Shown here piece by piece: positions 1 through 6,834 of a stretch of 45,611 nt of DNA (position 1 is its first letter; every line of letters starts with the position of its first letter). The position numbers and the translations under genes were made by a program. Source of the stretch: a virus; IMG/VR virus record IMGVR_UViG_3300032294_001094, positions 1 through 45,611 of that record. The stretch is one strand, 5' to 3'. The notes beneath the pieces are model-generated. The model searched no databases. It was not told the DNA's origin and worked only from the letters and a program-made list of their open reading frames with translations.

Positions 1-123
1 AATAACATCTGCGAGAGACTTCGGTCCCCCGTTGCCTGGCGCTCCTGTCGTTACCGAGCCTTCCGAGAGGGCCTTCGCCATCTTGTGGAACACTCTGAAA
101 ATAGCCGGGTTCGATCCAGCACC
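1..123. repeat. Terminal overlap, left copy (circular genome junction)
   Basis: These bases are identical to 45489-45611. The scaffold reading frame runs uninterrupted across the joined ends (45488 to 1), so the contig is a closed circle of 45,488 bp written with a 123-base overlap. A repeat inside an essential capsid gene is unlikely to be a physical terminal redundancy. It is more likely the overlap length of the assembler. Confidence 0.95.
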
Positions 124-621
124 TGTGAGATCGAACGCAGCCCTCACTTCCGGTCCACCGTACTCATCAAGCACTTTCGCGATAGTCGCTTGTGCCTGCT
201 GGAGTTTCTCTCCGGTGAACTCAGGATCACTTTTAATCTCATTAACCCAGGTCCGCTGGGTTTCATGCCACGCCTGCACGGATTGTTCCTGCTGCGCCTG
301 CGCAAACTTAGCGTGGAGAGAAAGAAGCTCTGATGCAGATTCAACCGAAAGCTTATGCTTCGTGGCGAGTTCGGTCAGTTCGGCCTTGGCTTCGTCCGGA
401 AGAACTAGGTTCTCAGGAAGCGTGACTTTCTCGAACGTGAACGGCTCGACAACCGGGGGTTCTTCCGGTTTCGCCTCCGGTGTAGGCTCAGCCGGAGCCA
501 AATCTTTCCCAAGAAGAGACTCAGGCGAGGTCGAGTTCTGGCTGGTCTCCGGAGCCGGAGTTGTCTCCGGAGCCGGAGTTGTCTCCGGCGTCACTTCCGG
601 TGCCATTACTGCGTCGTTCAT
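1..621 (-). CDS. Capsid scaffolding/assembly protein, runs off the window start (main part)
   Basis: The ATG at 621-619 follows GGAGGAGAATA. The frame runs to base 1 and continues through 45488-45474, giving a 211-residue protein ending in TAA at 45476-45474. The N-terminal 60 residues are Pro/Thr/Glu-rich and acidic, with a duplicated TPAPET. The centre (about 70-190) is predicted helical and rich in Ala, Gln and Glu, with no Cys or enzymatic motif. The last residues are SLADVIYGAN. Low complexity, charge and a position directly upstream of the major capsid gene are typical of phage scaffolds, which fill the procapsid and are lost or cleaved on maturation. The stop overlaps the capsid ATG by one base (TAATG). 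The start lies inside the preceding gene. Function is inferred mostly from position and composition. Confidence 0.8.
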   Translation of the reverse strand, partial: MNDAVMAPEVTPETTPAPETTPAPETSQNSTSPESLLGKDLAPAEPTPEAKPEEPPVVEPFTFEKVTLPENLVLPDEAKAELTELATKHKLSVESASELLSLHAKFAQAQQEQSVQAWHETQRTWVNEIKSDPEFTGEKLQQAQATIAKVLDEYGGPEVRAAFDLTGAGSNPAIFRVFHKMAKALSEGSVTTGAPGNGGPKSLADVI

Positions 622-901
622 TATTCTCCTCCATCATCTGAATGTACCGATCCGGGGCGACCCGGATAATTTCTTCGAGCAGTTGCTGCCCAATGTTCAT
701 TTCACCACAGCTAAAACTCATCGCGAGGGCTTCAGGAGAATACGGGTTCCGCCCAATTCCGCACCGCGCGAGCCACTCCCAAAAGAACTTCCGACCCTGC
801 GGCAGCGACAGCATATGCGCGAGGAACTCTTCGCGCTCCCGCGTGGAGATTTTCTCCCGCTTCCGCGCTTCCCTCACATCTTTCCGGCTGTTCGGGTCCA
901 C
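521..901 (-). CDS. Bbp19-like head-region protein
   Basis: 126 residues with a GTG start at 901-899 that overlaps the portal stop by one base (TAGTG). Residues 25-85 hold the recognisable core: a segment like LPQGRKFFWEWLARCGIG, then the GEMNIGQQLLEEI stretch. This matches the small Bbp19 family encoded between portal and scaffold in BPP-1-like phages. Its biochemical role is not known. The C-terminal 35 residues are acidic and Ser/Gly/Asn-rich with repeated NSGSGD. They are encoded in the 101-base overlap with the scaffold gene, so the tail is probably disordered and constrained by the other frame. Family assignment was by eye. Confidence 0.7.
   Translation of the reverse strand: MDPNSRKDVREARKREKISTREREEFLAHMLSLPQGRKFFWEWLARCGIGRNPYSPEALAMSFSCGEMNIGQQLLEEIIRVAPDRYIQMMEENNERRSNGTGSDAGDNSGSGDNSGSGDQPELDLA
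551..586 (-). repeat. 18-bp tandem repeat shared by two overlapping genes
   Basis: The unit GGAGCCGGAGTTGTCTCC occurs twice in tandem (551-568 and 569-586), with a partial third copy at 545-550. Being 18 bases, it keeps both overlapping minus-strand frames open. It encodes TPAPET repeats at the scaffold N-terminus and NSGSGD repeats at the Bbp19-like C-terminus. Confidence 0.85.
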
Positions 902-2574
902 TAGCTAAGCCCCCCGATCATTTGCTGTAGCGCGTTGTTCCCGCCCCCAACATCGGTTTCGCTGAGAACTTTCGCGCCCTGCACCATTGCCCCGGACACC
1001 TGCATCGCCTCAGCCATCTGCTGGCGGCGAGCCGCATCCGCTTCCATTGCTTCAATCTGCGCCCGAGTCCGGACCAGCTTCGGCGGGATGCCCATGATCG
1101 AAGAATACTCGTTTACCGCCTCAACCGAATCCAACGCCTGCATAACCCGAGGATCAACCGCGGACAGATTGCCAGCGAACGCAAAGACTCGTTCAATCCC
1201 CGCAGAACTTGCGGCGCGCTGAGCCTCAGCCAGCATCGAAACGTATTGGATTTGAACGTCCTGACCCTGGATTGACTCGGGCGGGGGCGGCAACAGCCCT
1301 CCGCGCATCATAATTCCGAACACTCGGTTGATGATCGGATCAAGCGCCTCGTTCTCGAACCGTTCCAGAACCGGGCCGAGCATGATCAGCTTCTCTTCCC
1401 GACGCGCGTCAATCTCAGTCGCAGATCGAACCGTTTGCAACTGAGAGATCATCATGAAGAGGTCGTTAAAGAAGATGTTGCGGATTCGGCCCTGGACTTC
1501 CTGAATGTCCAGCATCAGTTCCTGAATGTTCGGCTGGACCTGATAAGCGGGCTTGAAACCGGCGTTGTTTGCTCCGGCGACGTAGGTGATACCGCCAGGG
1601 ATGAGGGAGGCCGGGCGATTCTTAAGCTGAATGTCCGCGACCATCGGGGGCCGAACCATCTTATCAATGGCTTCAGCTTTCCGGCGCTGCTCTTGCTGCA
1701 GTTGCTTAATGTCCCCGAGGGCATCCATGCCAGGCCCGCGGCCATAAGCATCGTTTCCGCTGACGTCCCAGCGCGGGGCAACTACGCAGTCTTCGTTGAA
1801 GCCCTTCTTTTCAAGAAGCTCTCCGCCCGCGGAACCCTTGATCCAGTAGAACTCGCGATAAGGGAACTTCGAGGGAATACCGGGAACGCGATCAGTATTT
1901 GGCTCGATGATGTGGCGGATGATCTTTTCCTGACGGAGACCGGCCCCGCCGCGCTCATACGCTCGCCGCACATCTTCCGGGCAGTTTTCAATACCGAACC
2001 GCTGCACAATCTGGTCAATAGTGAAAGTAAACTCTCGCGCGAAAGTTCCGCCGGAGTTAATTGTGCCCCGTGCGCCGTTGGCGAGATAATATTCTCCGGC
2101 GCACGGGTTATAGCAACGGATTACGTCATGAAAATCCTCGTAGATGAGGAGTGAACCGGTGCCGAAAACGACGAGGTCGAAGTAAAGGACGCCGATGGAG
2201 TTGTAGAAGTTGGACTCCGAGAAGACCCGGCGCATACGAGATTCGCACTCGGAAAGCCACATAGAGACTTCGTTGGTGTCGTCAGCGTTGGTAAAACCGG
2301 GAATTTGAAGTTTGAACCATGGGCGGGTGGGGGAGGTGACACCGGCCAACATACCGCTGGCGCAGGTCCTGGCCGCAACAGTTCCGGTGCTGTCGATAAT
2401 GTTGTTGTTGATGAGCTGCCCGCGCTGCTGATTCTGAGTCAGCAACCACCGATACCGGCGCGGGAGAATATAGTCCGCAAGCTCGCGCCAGTGCTGCAGC
2501 CATGAGTACCGCTCGGTCTCAAGCCCGGATACTCGGCTGTCCAGCTTCTCGCGGAACTTCGGATCAATCTTCAT
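901..2574 (-). CDS. Portal protein (head-tail connector, T7/BPP-1 type)
   Basis: 557 residues, the usual size for the podovirus head-tail connecting family. It forms the dodecameric ring at the capsid vertex through which DNA is packaged and ejected. Family signatures include an N-terminal helical block with WRELADYILPRRYRW (about 28-42), the IDSTGTVAARTCASGMLAGVTSPTRPWF segment split over about 60-88, the GRGPGMDALGDIKQLQ region near 270-285, and RSATEIDARREEK near 380. It follows the stop of the small proline-rich gene directly (TAA then ATG) and is followed by the Bbp19-like gene. The C-terminus is Gln/Ala-rich. Nothing is missing. Confidence 0.95.
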   Translation of the reverse strand: MKIDPKFREKLDSRVSGLETERYSWLQHWRELADYILPRRYRWLLTQNQQRGQLINNNIIDSTGTVAARTCASGMLAGVTSPTRPWFKLQIPGFTNADDTNEVSMWLSECESRMRRVFSESNFYNSIGVLYFDLVVFGTGSLLIYEDFHDVIRCYNPCAGEYYLANGARGTINSGGTFAREFTFTIDQIVQRFGIENCPEDVRRAYERGGAGLRQEKIIRHIIEPNTDRVPGIPSKFPYREFYWIKGSAGGELLEKKGFNEDCVVAPRWDVSGNDAYGRGPGMDALGDIKQLQQEQRRKAEAIDKMVRPPMVADIQLKNRPASLIPGGITYVAGANNAGFKPAYQVQPNIQELMLDIQEVQGRIRNIFFNDLFMMISQLQTVRSATEIDARREEKLIMLGPVLERFENEALDPIINRVFGIMMRGGLLPPPPESIQGQDVQIQYVSMLAEAQRAASSAGIERVFAFAGNLSAVDPRVMQALDSVEAVNEYSSIMGIPPKLVRTRAQIEAMEADAARRQQMAEAMQVSGAMVQGAKVLSETDVGGGNNALQQMIGGLS

Positions 2575-2775
2575 TTACTGCCCAAACAACTGTTTGCCGC
2601 CCGTGATGGCGGGAGATGAAAGGCCCTGCCCGCCGGTCAGCAGCGTTGAACCGACCCCAGCATTTGGCATCGAGCGCTGCCGGGCACCTGCTGCCTGGAC
2701 ATTCGCGTTCGCCATAGTCGGGGCGTTCGGCGGGGGCGGAGGAGGTGGAGGAAGATCGGGAGAACCAAAGGACAT
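2575..2775 (-). CDS. Small proline-rich head-region protein
   Basis: 66 residues. The ATG at 2775-2773 overlaps the terminase stop (TAATG) and the stop abuts the portal ATG. The N-terminus holds a run of eight prolines (about residues 9-16) after MSFGSPDL. The rest is Gly/Ala/Gln-rich and ends in GGKQLFGQ. Short proline-rich proteins often lie between large terminase and portal in podophages of this type, but their role is not established. The tight coupling argues that it is translated. No membrane or enzymatic motif is visible. Confidence 0.75.
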   Translation of the reverse strand: MSFGSPDLPPPPPPPPNAPTMANANVQAAGARQRSMPNAGVGSTLLTGGQGLSSPAITGGKQLFGQ

Positions 2776-4259
2776 TAGGCTACCTCAAGTGCGAAGGGGT
2801 TATAGTCCATTTCAGCGACCGCTGGGCGAGATTCGCCTTTGTACCGCTGCGCGAAAACTGGATACGCGAAAGTGAGCGCAAGGGCATCCGCCCGGTCGGG
2901 GCTTGGTACTCCGCGCTTCTTCATATCGGATTTCTTCTCGAGCTGGATTTCGTCTCGGTCGTTATAGGAATACTCGGGCGCGGCCAGTTGCTCAACCAGT
3001 TCTGTCTCGTTCGGAATCGCGCCGGTCTTGAGCCAGGCTTTCATGAAGCCCCACATTTCACTCCGTTTGTTCCGAAACTTAAAAGTCTCGTTATCCGGGT
3101 CCGGGCGATCAGCTTTCCCGCCGAACTGAACTTCCCACACCTGCAACCCGAGTTGGCGGCAGCGATCCACTACACCGCCACCGACACCGCCACCGTCAAC
3201 GAAGATCATATCCGGTTCATGCTCGGACGCGAGCGAGCTGACCCGAGCCGCGACCGACATAGTATCCTCGCCCCGGAGCACCACCCATTCGATGCTGCGT
3301 GCGTCCCGGCCCCGGCGGAAGCTGATGACTGTTTCGTCATCCCCGAACCGGGCTACGTCCACGCCCATAAGCAGCGGGGAACCGGAGCGGTCGGGCTCAG
3401 CTTCGCGCGCCGCGGCTTCGCGGGCAACTTCACCGGAGATGAACTGCGTCGAACCGGCCCGAGGGAAAGTGCCCCGGACGCGGACTCGAACGAAGTCTGA
3501 ATCCTCGCCGTAGTCTTCGACCCACTTAGCAATCAAGGTTTTGTTGGTGATGCTGACTAGGCGGGAGTCGATCGCGCGAGTAAACCAGCGATGCGCGAAC
3601 TTTCCACCGGGGAAGCACTCCCGGAACCGGCCGGAGTTCTTCGTTGGGTTCCCGGCGCAGAACCAAATGATCTGAGTGTTCGCGTCAGTGAGCGCGCCCT
3701 CGCTCGTTTCCCAGATTACATCAGCGATGGCCGAGGCCTCATCGAAGATCAGAACGATCCGCTTGCCCTGGTTGTGGAGACCGGCGAAGCTTTCAATGCT
3801 GGCTTCGCTCCACGGGATCATGTCGATCCGCCAGGTTTTATCGTGCTCAGGATCGCGGGAGTAAAGCGCAGTTGCGGTCAGGTCGAACATGAACTTCCCG
3901 ATGAAGAGGCGATGCCACTTCCCGAGTTCGGCCCAGGTCTTGGTTTTAAGCTGCCGCTCCGTGTTCGCTGTAACGACCCCGCGAGTATCCTCAAATGTGC
4001 TGATGGCCCAGAGGATCAGCCAGGATACGAAGGCAGATTTGCCTATGCCGTGGCCCGACGCGATGGCGATCTGAATCGCCTCAGTAGGTGTGAGGAGTCC
4101 GTGCTTAATCTGCAAGAGAATCTCGACCTGCCAGGGTTCGGGGCCGGTAGCGGAGGCAAGCTCCGATCCGGGCTGACCCCATGGAAACGAGTACATAACG
4201 AAGCGAAGGGGATCGTCGCTCATACTCGCAAGGTCGAGGATAATGTCCTGCTCTGTCAA
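2775..4259 (-). CDS. terL: Terminase large subunit
   Basis: 494 residues. This is the packaging motor: an ATPase that translocates DNA into the procapsid plus a nuclease that cuts the concatemer. The Walker A-like loop SGHGIGKS is at 68-75 and Walker B with the catalytic Glu (VLIFDEAS) at 169-176. The RNase H-like nuclease has its first Asp in GVDVARFGDD (299-308), a second acidic strand in FVDGG, and a late Asp in SPDRADAL. The most likely start is TTG at 4259, which overlaps the small terminase TGA as TTGA. An ATG 12 codons later is the alternative. The mode of packaging cannot be read from the sequence. Confidence 0.95.
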   Translation of the reverse strand: MTEQDIILDLASMSDDPLRFVMYSFPWGQPGSELASATGPEPWQVEILLQIKHGLLTPTEAIQIAIASGHGIGKSAFVSWLILWAISTFEDTRGVVTANTERQLKTKTWAELGKWHRLFIGKFMFDLTATALYSRDPEHDKTWRIDMIPWSEASIESFAGLHNQGKRIVLIFDEASAIADVIWETSEGALTDANTQIIWFCAGNPTKNSGRFRECFPGGKFAHRWFTRAIDSRLVSITNKTLIAKWVEDYGEDSDFVRVRVRGTFPRAGSTQFISGEVAREAAAREAEPDRSGSPLLMGVDVARFGDDETVISFRRGRDARSIEWVVLRGEDTMSVAARVSSLASEHEPDMIFVDGGGVGGGVVDRCRQLGLQVWEVQFGGKADRPDPDNETFKFRNKRSEMWGFMKAWLKTGAIPNETELVEQLAAPEYSYNDRDEIQLEKKSDMKKRGVPSPDRADALALTFAYPVFAQRYKGESRPAVAEMDYNPFALEVA

Positions 4260-4870
4260 GCGCCGGACTCCTCGTTTTTCCCCGAAGTCGCGGGAGGGCT
4301 GTTCGGGGAAATGTCAATCAACCGGGCTCCGGTTACGGCTCCGCTGGAACGCTCCCGCGCGGCCTTCACCATATCAGCGTAGTTAACCTGAACGTTGACT
4401 GAAGTGGACTTGGTGGCCGGGCCCGCTCCAGTCCGATCCGCCATCGTCTTCACGATCTCGAGGAGCATGTTCGGGGAGAAGTCCTCGGGTTTGTCCTCAA
4501 GGCGCTCGCGAAGTTCCTCAAGCGAATCAAGGCCTAGAGTCTTCATCCGCTCAATCATATCCGCGTGCAGTTCGGTTTCGAGTCCGCGGTAGTGCGACAC
4601 GAGTTCCTGGAACGCCGGATCGGCCTGAAGGATACTGATGCGAGAAGGGGAATAGCCCGTGATGATCTGGCACTGCGCGGGGGTCATTCCAGCTGCGAGT
4701 GCTCGGGCGAGCCCGTGGTGGCTGTCCCGAAGCTTCTTAATCGGCTGAGGCGTGATTCCGCGCTCGGTTGCGAGCAGCGCAAGGTCAGACTCAACGAGTT
4801 CGCGGATCTGTACAGCGGTGATCGGCTGCGCCGCCCTGCCCCTAGTCCGAGTGATGTTGAGATCGAGCAT
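4256..4870 (-). CDS. terS: Probable terminase small subunit
   Basis: 204 residues from the ATG at 4870. The frame stays open further upstream, but that part has an unlikely composition and overlaps the intergenic control sites. The small subunit recognises the packaging site and loads the large subunit. Residues 40-85 look like a helix-turn-helix region (AGMTPAQCQIITGYSPSRIS), followed by helices (ELRERLEDK) and a polar tail. The assignment rests on this architecture and on its place at the head of the morphogenesis operon, overlapping terL by four bases. No family match was verified. It is the first gene after the divergent control gap, so its promoter should lie in 4871-5383. Confidence 0.7.
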   Translation of the reverse strand: MLDLNITRTRGRAAQPITAVQIRELVESDLALLATERGITPQPIKKLRDSHHGLARALAAGMTPAQCQIITGYSPSRISILQADPAFQELVSHYRGLETELHADMIERMKTLGLDSLEELRERLEDKPEDFSPNMLLEIVKTMADRTGAGPATKSTSVNVQVNYADMVKAARERSSGAVTGARLIDISPNSPPATSGKNEESGA

Positions 4871-5018
4871 CAGGTGGAACCTTGGAAATGGGCCGAGGCT
4901 ATCGGAACCTCGGCCCTGTACCGCCCCCCGGCGAACGCGAACCCACCGCGCAGGAGAAGCATGGCAGATTTGTCCGGGGCGGTCAAGTCCCGGCTGCGTC
5001 CGCGCGCACGGGACCGGG

Positions 5019-5030
5019 GGCATAGCCATA
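5019..5030 (-). promoter_or_regulatory. CCATAC-family site
   Basis: On the minus strand this reads TATGGCTATGCC, identical to the sites at 6365 and 26286 and one base different from 14207. It lies about 150 bases upstream of the small terminase ATG, in the orientation of the structural operon. Confidence 0.5.
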
Positions 5031-5060
5031 CATTCAGCTGCAAGTTCAAGACGAAGTCTT

Positions 5061-5098
5061 GGGAGTGAAAGGTATGGGTGTTTCCCAAATTCACTCCC
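5061..5098. promoter_or_regulatory. Inverted repeat enclosing a CCATACC-type site
   Basis: GGGAGTGAA (5061-5069) and TTCACTCCC (5090-5098) are perfect 9-bp inverted repeats with a 20-base centre. The centre contains AGGTATGGGTGTT, whose complement CACCCATACCTTT also occurs at 14230-14241. TGGG and CCCA could form an inner stem. It could act as a protein operator or as an RNA hairpin in either leader. Confidence 0.5.
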
Positions 5099-5383
5099 CG
5101 TATAATCAAGACCAGTGCGTGCGACACCCCACCCCACTCGGCGAACCCCGGGTGCCGGGGCTTCCGGTTTTGGCGCGAAAAATTTTCCCAGCTGGATTGT
5201 TTCGAGCCCGGAATAATTGATCGGCGGAATGCAAAGGCTGGGCCAAGCAAGGTTTGCGCAAAAGTTTTGTAATCACATTTTTGTGAACGAGTCTTTTTGT
5301 TTTTCTGGTTGGCCGGGACTCGTTGCCTTATTTTCGCCACAATTCCAGGGGATGATACATCATCGAAACAAACGGAGGCTGCC

Positions 5384-5587
5384 ATGCGTAAAAAGTTTGT
5401 ACTTAAGGACTCGGACACATTCGCCACAATTTACCGCGACGGCAAACCAGTTGGCACGATTCATCGCGGGCGGATTTTGCGCCATCATAACGAGCCCGCT
5501 TTTTCTGTTTACGATAAGGACGCAAAGCTGATTGGAACGGCTGAAACATGGGGCGAATTGCGCAAGATTGTGCATGGAGACTGGTAA
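5384..5587 (+). CDS. Small early protein, unknown function
   Basis: 67 residues, the first gene of the rightward early operon. The ATG at 5384 follows a good ribosome site (GGAGG at 5374-5378). The product is basic, with alternating short beta-like strands (FVLKD, TIYRDGKPVGTIHRG, AFSVYDKDAKLIG) and a C-terminal WGELRKIVHGDW. It has no Cys, membrane segment or recognisable motif. First position suggests an immediate-early host-takeover role, but that is inference from location only. A short GGGGC-stem hairpin follows it. Confidence 0.7.
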   Translation: MRKKFVLKDSDTFATIYRDGKPVGTIHRGRILRHHNEPAFSVYDKDAKLIGTAETWGELRKIVHGDW

Positions 5588-5593
5588 GCCGAA

Positions 5594-5609
5594 ACGGGGC
5601 TCGCCCCGT
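5594..5609 (+). other. Intergenic GGGGC-stem hairpin 1
   Basis: ACGGGGC, TC, GCCCCGT forms a 7-bp perfect stem just after the stop at 5587. No U-run follows, so it is a weak terminator at best. It may act in RNA processing or stability. It is the first of a series of similar stems. Confidence 0.55.
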
Positions 5610-5670
5610 CCGAACGTGAGGCGACATAAGCGTTTGCTGATGATGGCAAATGTCGCGACGGAGTATGACA

Positions 5671-6123
5671 ATGGCAAATGTTACGCAAAACGGGATCGTC
5701 ACGGTTGAGACCGGGCAAGTGACGTTGCAAGTTGACCTTGGCAAGATGAGCCAAGCGGGACTGGACAAGATATTCGCATACGGACTCAAGAAGATTTTGG
5801 CCGATGCGCACGCCGGGAAGCGGGGCGAAGAAGCCAAGGGCCTTGCAACAAAACGGCTCGATGCGCTAATGTCCGGTGAGTTTCGCCGTGGTGGCGGCGG
5901 GAAGACTTCTGATCCCGTCAAGGCGCTTGCCAAGAGCCTTGCCGAGAGCCAATGGAAATCCTACGCCAAAGCTGCGCAAGAAGCGGTGCTCGCCAAGATC
6001 GGTGGCGACCGGAAGGAGGCGCTTGCCAAGGTTATGGCGAAACTTACCGAGAATAAGATGGATGAAGCCAAGGCGCAACTTGACTCAGTTGGTGATATTG
6101 ACCTTGAGGCGTTGGGGCTTTGA
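5671..6123 (+). CDS. Early protein with Gly-rich R-x-G-G-G-[KR] linker, unknown function
   Basis: 150 residues from the ATG at 5671, chosen because GACGGAG lies 8 bases upstream. In-frame ATGs at 5650 and 5665 are too far from or too close to it. Residues 1-70 are mixed alpha/beta with VTLQVDLGKMSQAGLDKIFAYG. FRRGGGGK at 71-78 is followed by SDPV and a long Ala/Lys helix, and the C-terminus is DIDLEALGL. The linker-DPV-Ala/Lys arrangement recurs in the 182-residue protein at 14376-14924, suggesting the two are distant paralogues. The C-terminal LGL ending resembles that of several other early proteins. Function is not recognised. Confidence 0.8.
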   Translation: MANVTQNGIVTVETGQVTLQVDLGKMSQAGLDKIFAYGLKKILADAHAGKRGEEAKGLATKRLDALMSGEFRRGGGGKTSDPVKALAKSLAESQWKSYAKAAQEAVLAKIGGDRKEALAKVMAKLTENKMDEAKAQLDSVGDIDLEALGL

Positions 6124-6132
6124 TTGCGGCCG

Positions 6133-6155
6133 GGGGCCGGGATTGACTCGGCCCC
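6133..6155 (+). other. Intergenic GGGGC-stem hairpin 2
   Basis: GGGGCCG (6133-6139), a 9-base loop and CGGCCCC (6149-6155) form a 7-bp stem. It is followed by AATTCAACGGAG, the ribosome site of the next small gene. The layout (stop, GGGGC stem, CAACGGAG, ATG) is repeated at 7224-7269. Confidence 0.6.
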
Positions 6156-6176
6156 AATTCAACGGAGTCGTTAAGC

Positions 6177-6254
6177 ATGGAAACTGATCTCGGGCTAATC
6201 GCAGTAACTCTTGCAATCACCGCCGCCATTTGGTTCGGCCTTTTCGCGGAGTGA
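6177..6254 (+). CDS. 25-residue single-pass membrane peptide
   Basis: ATG at 6177 with CAACGGAG upstream. The product starts METDLGL and then has a hydrophobic helix of about 16 residues (IAVTLAITAAIWFGLF) and a final AE. It has no positive charge. Short membrane peptides are common in early phage operons, but their roles are rarely known. The ribosome site and the repeated intergenic layout support translation. Its small size keeps this uncertain. Confidence 0.55.
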   Translation: METDLGLIAVTLAITAAIWFGLFAE

Positions 6255-6273
6255 ACTGCCCCTACAACATCCT

Positions 6274-6313
6274 TTCCGCCGGGCTGCAGGTCACGTCCTT
6301 GCGCCCGGCGGAA
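6274..6313. other. 11-bp hairpin
   Basis: TTCCGCCGGGC (6274-6284) and GCCCGGCGGAA (6303-6313) are perfect inverted repeats with an 18-base loop. The stem is strong and GC-rich. TTGCTCG follows instead of a T run, so it is not a classical terminator. It sits 20 bases after the small membrane peptide gene. Confidence 0.6.
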
Positions 6314-6364
6314 TTGCTCGCGTTTCATGGGGTTCTCGTGTTCACAAGTTTTGGCGCACATGGG

Positions 6365-6395
6365 TATGGCTATGCCGCCGTGCGTCATGTATGGC
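6365..6395 (+). promoter_or_regulatory. Pair of CCATAC-family sites in direct orientation
   Basis: TATGGCTATGCC at 6365-6376 is identical to the left arm of the dyad at 26286. A second TATGGC follows at 6390-6395 in the same orientation, 25 bases on. The centre CCGCCGTGCGTCA resembles CCACCGCGCATCA at 14217-14229. This copy has direct rather than inverted half-sites. Confidence 0.5.
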
Positions 6396-6429
6396 TCAAA
6401 GGCTGGGGGGCGTCTTTTTGTTTTAGTAG

Positions 6430-6456
6430 TGTCTAATATATTTTTTTTTTTTAAGA
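6430..6456. other. AT-rich tract with 12-T run
   Basis: The stretch TGTCTAATATA is followed by twelve T (6441-6452) and AAGATA. It stands out in GC-rich surroundings and is flanked by CCATAC-type sites at 6365-6395 and 6494-6504. It could be an unwinding element or the U tract of an imperfect terminator: GGGGGG lies upstream and CCCCCC downstream, which can pair around it. Confidence 0.5.
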
Positions 6457-6493
6457 TACCCCCCTAGAAGCCATGCCCAAATTTTCGGAAAGA

Positions 6494-6504
6494 GCCATAC
6501 CTTT
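6494..6504 (+). promoter_or_regulatory. CCATACC-family half-site
   Basis: GCCATACCTTT, preceded by GGAAAGA. The complement of 5071-5080 (CCCATACCTTT preceded by GGAAACA) and 14232-14241 (CCCATACCTTT) have nearly the same bases and the same T-rich flank. Confidence 0.45.
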
Positions 6505-6674
6505 GCGCGTCAAAAGTCGTCAACACCAGAACCCCACCGCATTCCAGCAATGCGGTCGGGCCAAACATGGGGACTTACAGGACCGGAAAAAGTAAAGACC
6601 AGGGGCCATCCCCTCGGGATAATTCCGACTGCCCGCCTGGTTCTCAGCAGATAAGTGCCCGACGAAGCCGGTTC

Positions 6675-6706
6675 CCAGCATACGCGGAGGCAAAACCTCC
6701 AGCTGG
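6675..6706. other. Nested hairpin upstream of early promoter
   Basis: The outer pair is CCAGC (6675-6679) and GCTGG (6702-6706). The inner pair is GGAGG (6686-6690) and CCTCC (6696-6700) with loop CAAAA. It lies 37 bases upstream of the -35 box at 6744. It could be part of a small RNA or a protein site. No RNA family is recognised. Confidence 0.4.
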
Positions 6707-6743
6707 AATTGATCGTGTTCATCGGTTTCCTGTAAAATGGGTA

Positions 6744-6772
6744 TTGACACAATGCCGGGGACGTGATATGGT
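6744..6772 (+). promoter_or_regulatory. Sigma70-type promoter
   Basis: TTGACA (6744-6749), a 17-base spacer and TATGGT (6767-6772). The -35 is perfect and the -10 matches 4 of 6. Transcription would start near 6779 and give a leader of about 85 bases before the ATG at 6863. It should drive the early gene cluster beginning there. Confidence 0.75.
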
Positions 6773-6777
6773 GCAAC

Positions 6778-6834
6778 ATTGGAACCGTCCCGGCCATTCC
6801 ACGCGCATACAGCTCGGTTCCAATACGCGCACAA
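6778..6834 (+). other. Leader stem in the 5' untranslated region
   Basis: ATTGGAACCG (6778-6787) and CGGTTCCAAT (6825-6834) form a perfect 10-bp stem that begins almost at the predicted transcript start and closes a 37-base interior. A 5'-terminal stem of this kind commonly protects transcripts from decay. A regulatory role is possible. Confidence 0.55.

Larger units (their letters stand above)
4871..5383. other. Divergent intergenic control region between structural and early operons
   Basis: No convincing gene is present. The gap separates the leftward terminase operon from the rightward early operon, so it should carry promoters for both. Visible elements are two CCATAC-type sites (5019-5030 and 5071-5080), a 9-bp inverted repeat (5061-5098), a 6-bp GC hairpin (5146-5160, CCCCGG/CCGGGG) and a T-rich stretch at 5270-5340. 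The segment ATGATACATCATCGAA at 5352-5367 closely resembles ATGATACATATCGAA near the promoter at 14279. I could not fix a -35/-10 pair with good spacing on either strand. Confidence 0.6.

Noticed and set aside
2745-4382. Plus-strand frames of about 250 codons opposite terminase
   Set aside because: They are antisense to conserved terminase motifs and have no ribosome sites. High GC at third positions keeps such frames open.
4871-5137. N-terminal extension of the small terminase (89 extra codons)
   Set aside because: The extension is Arg/Pro/Cys-rich and overlaps the regulatory sites. The ATG at 4870 gives a normal-sized protein.
6510-6834. Minus-strand frames (70-104 codons) within the long non-coding region
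   Set aside because: The possible AGGAAA ribosome site is only three bases from its ATG. The products are rich in Trp, Cys and Pro without pattern, and they cross the promoter and hairpins. Kept as a residual possibility only.
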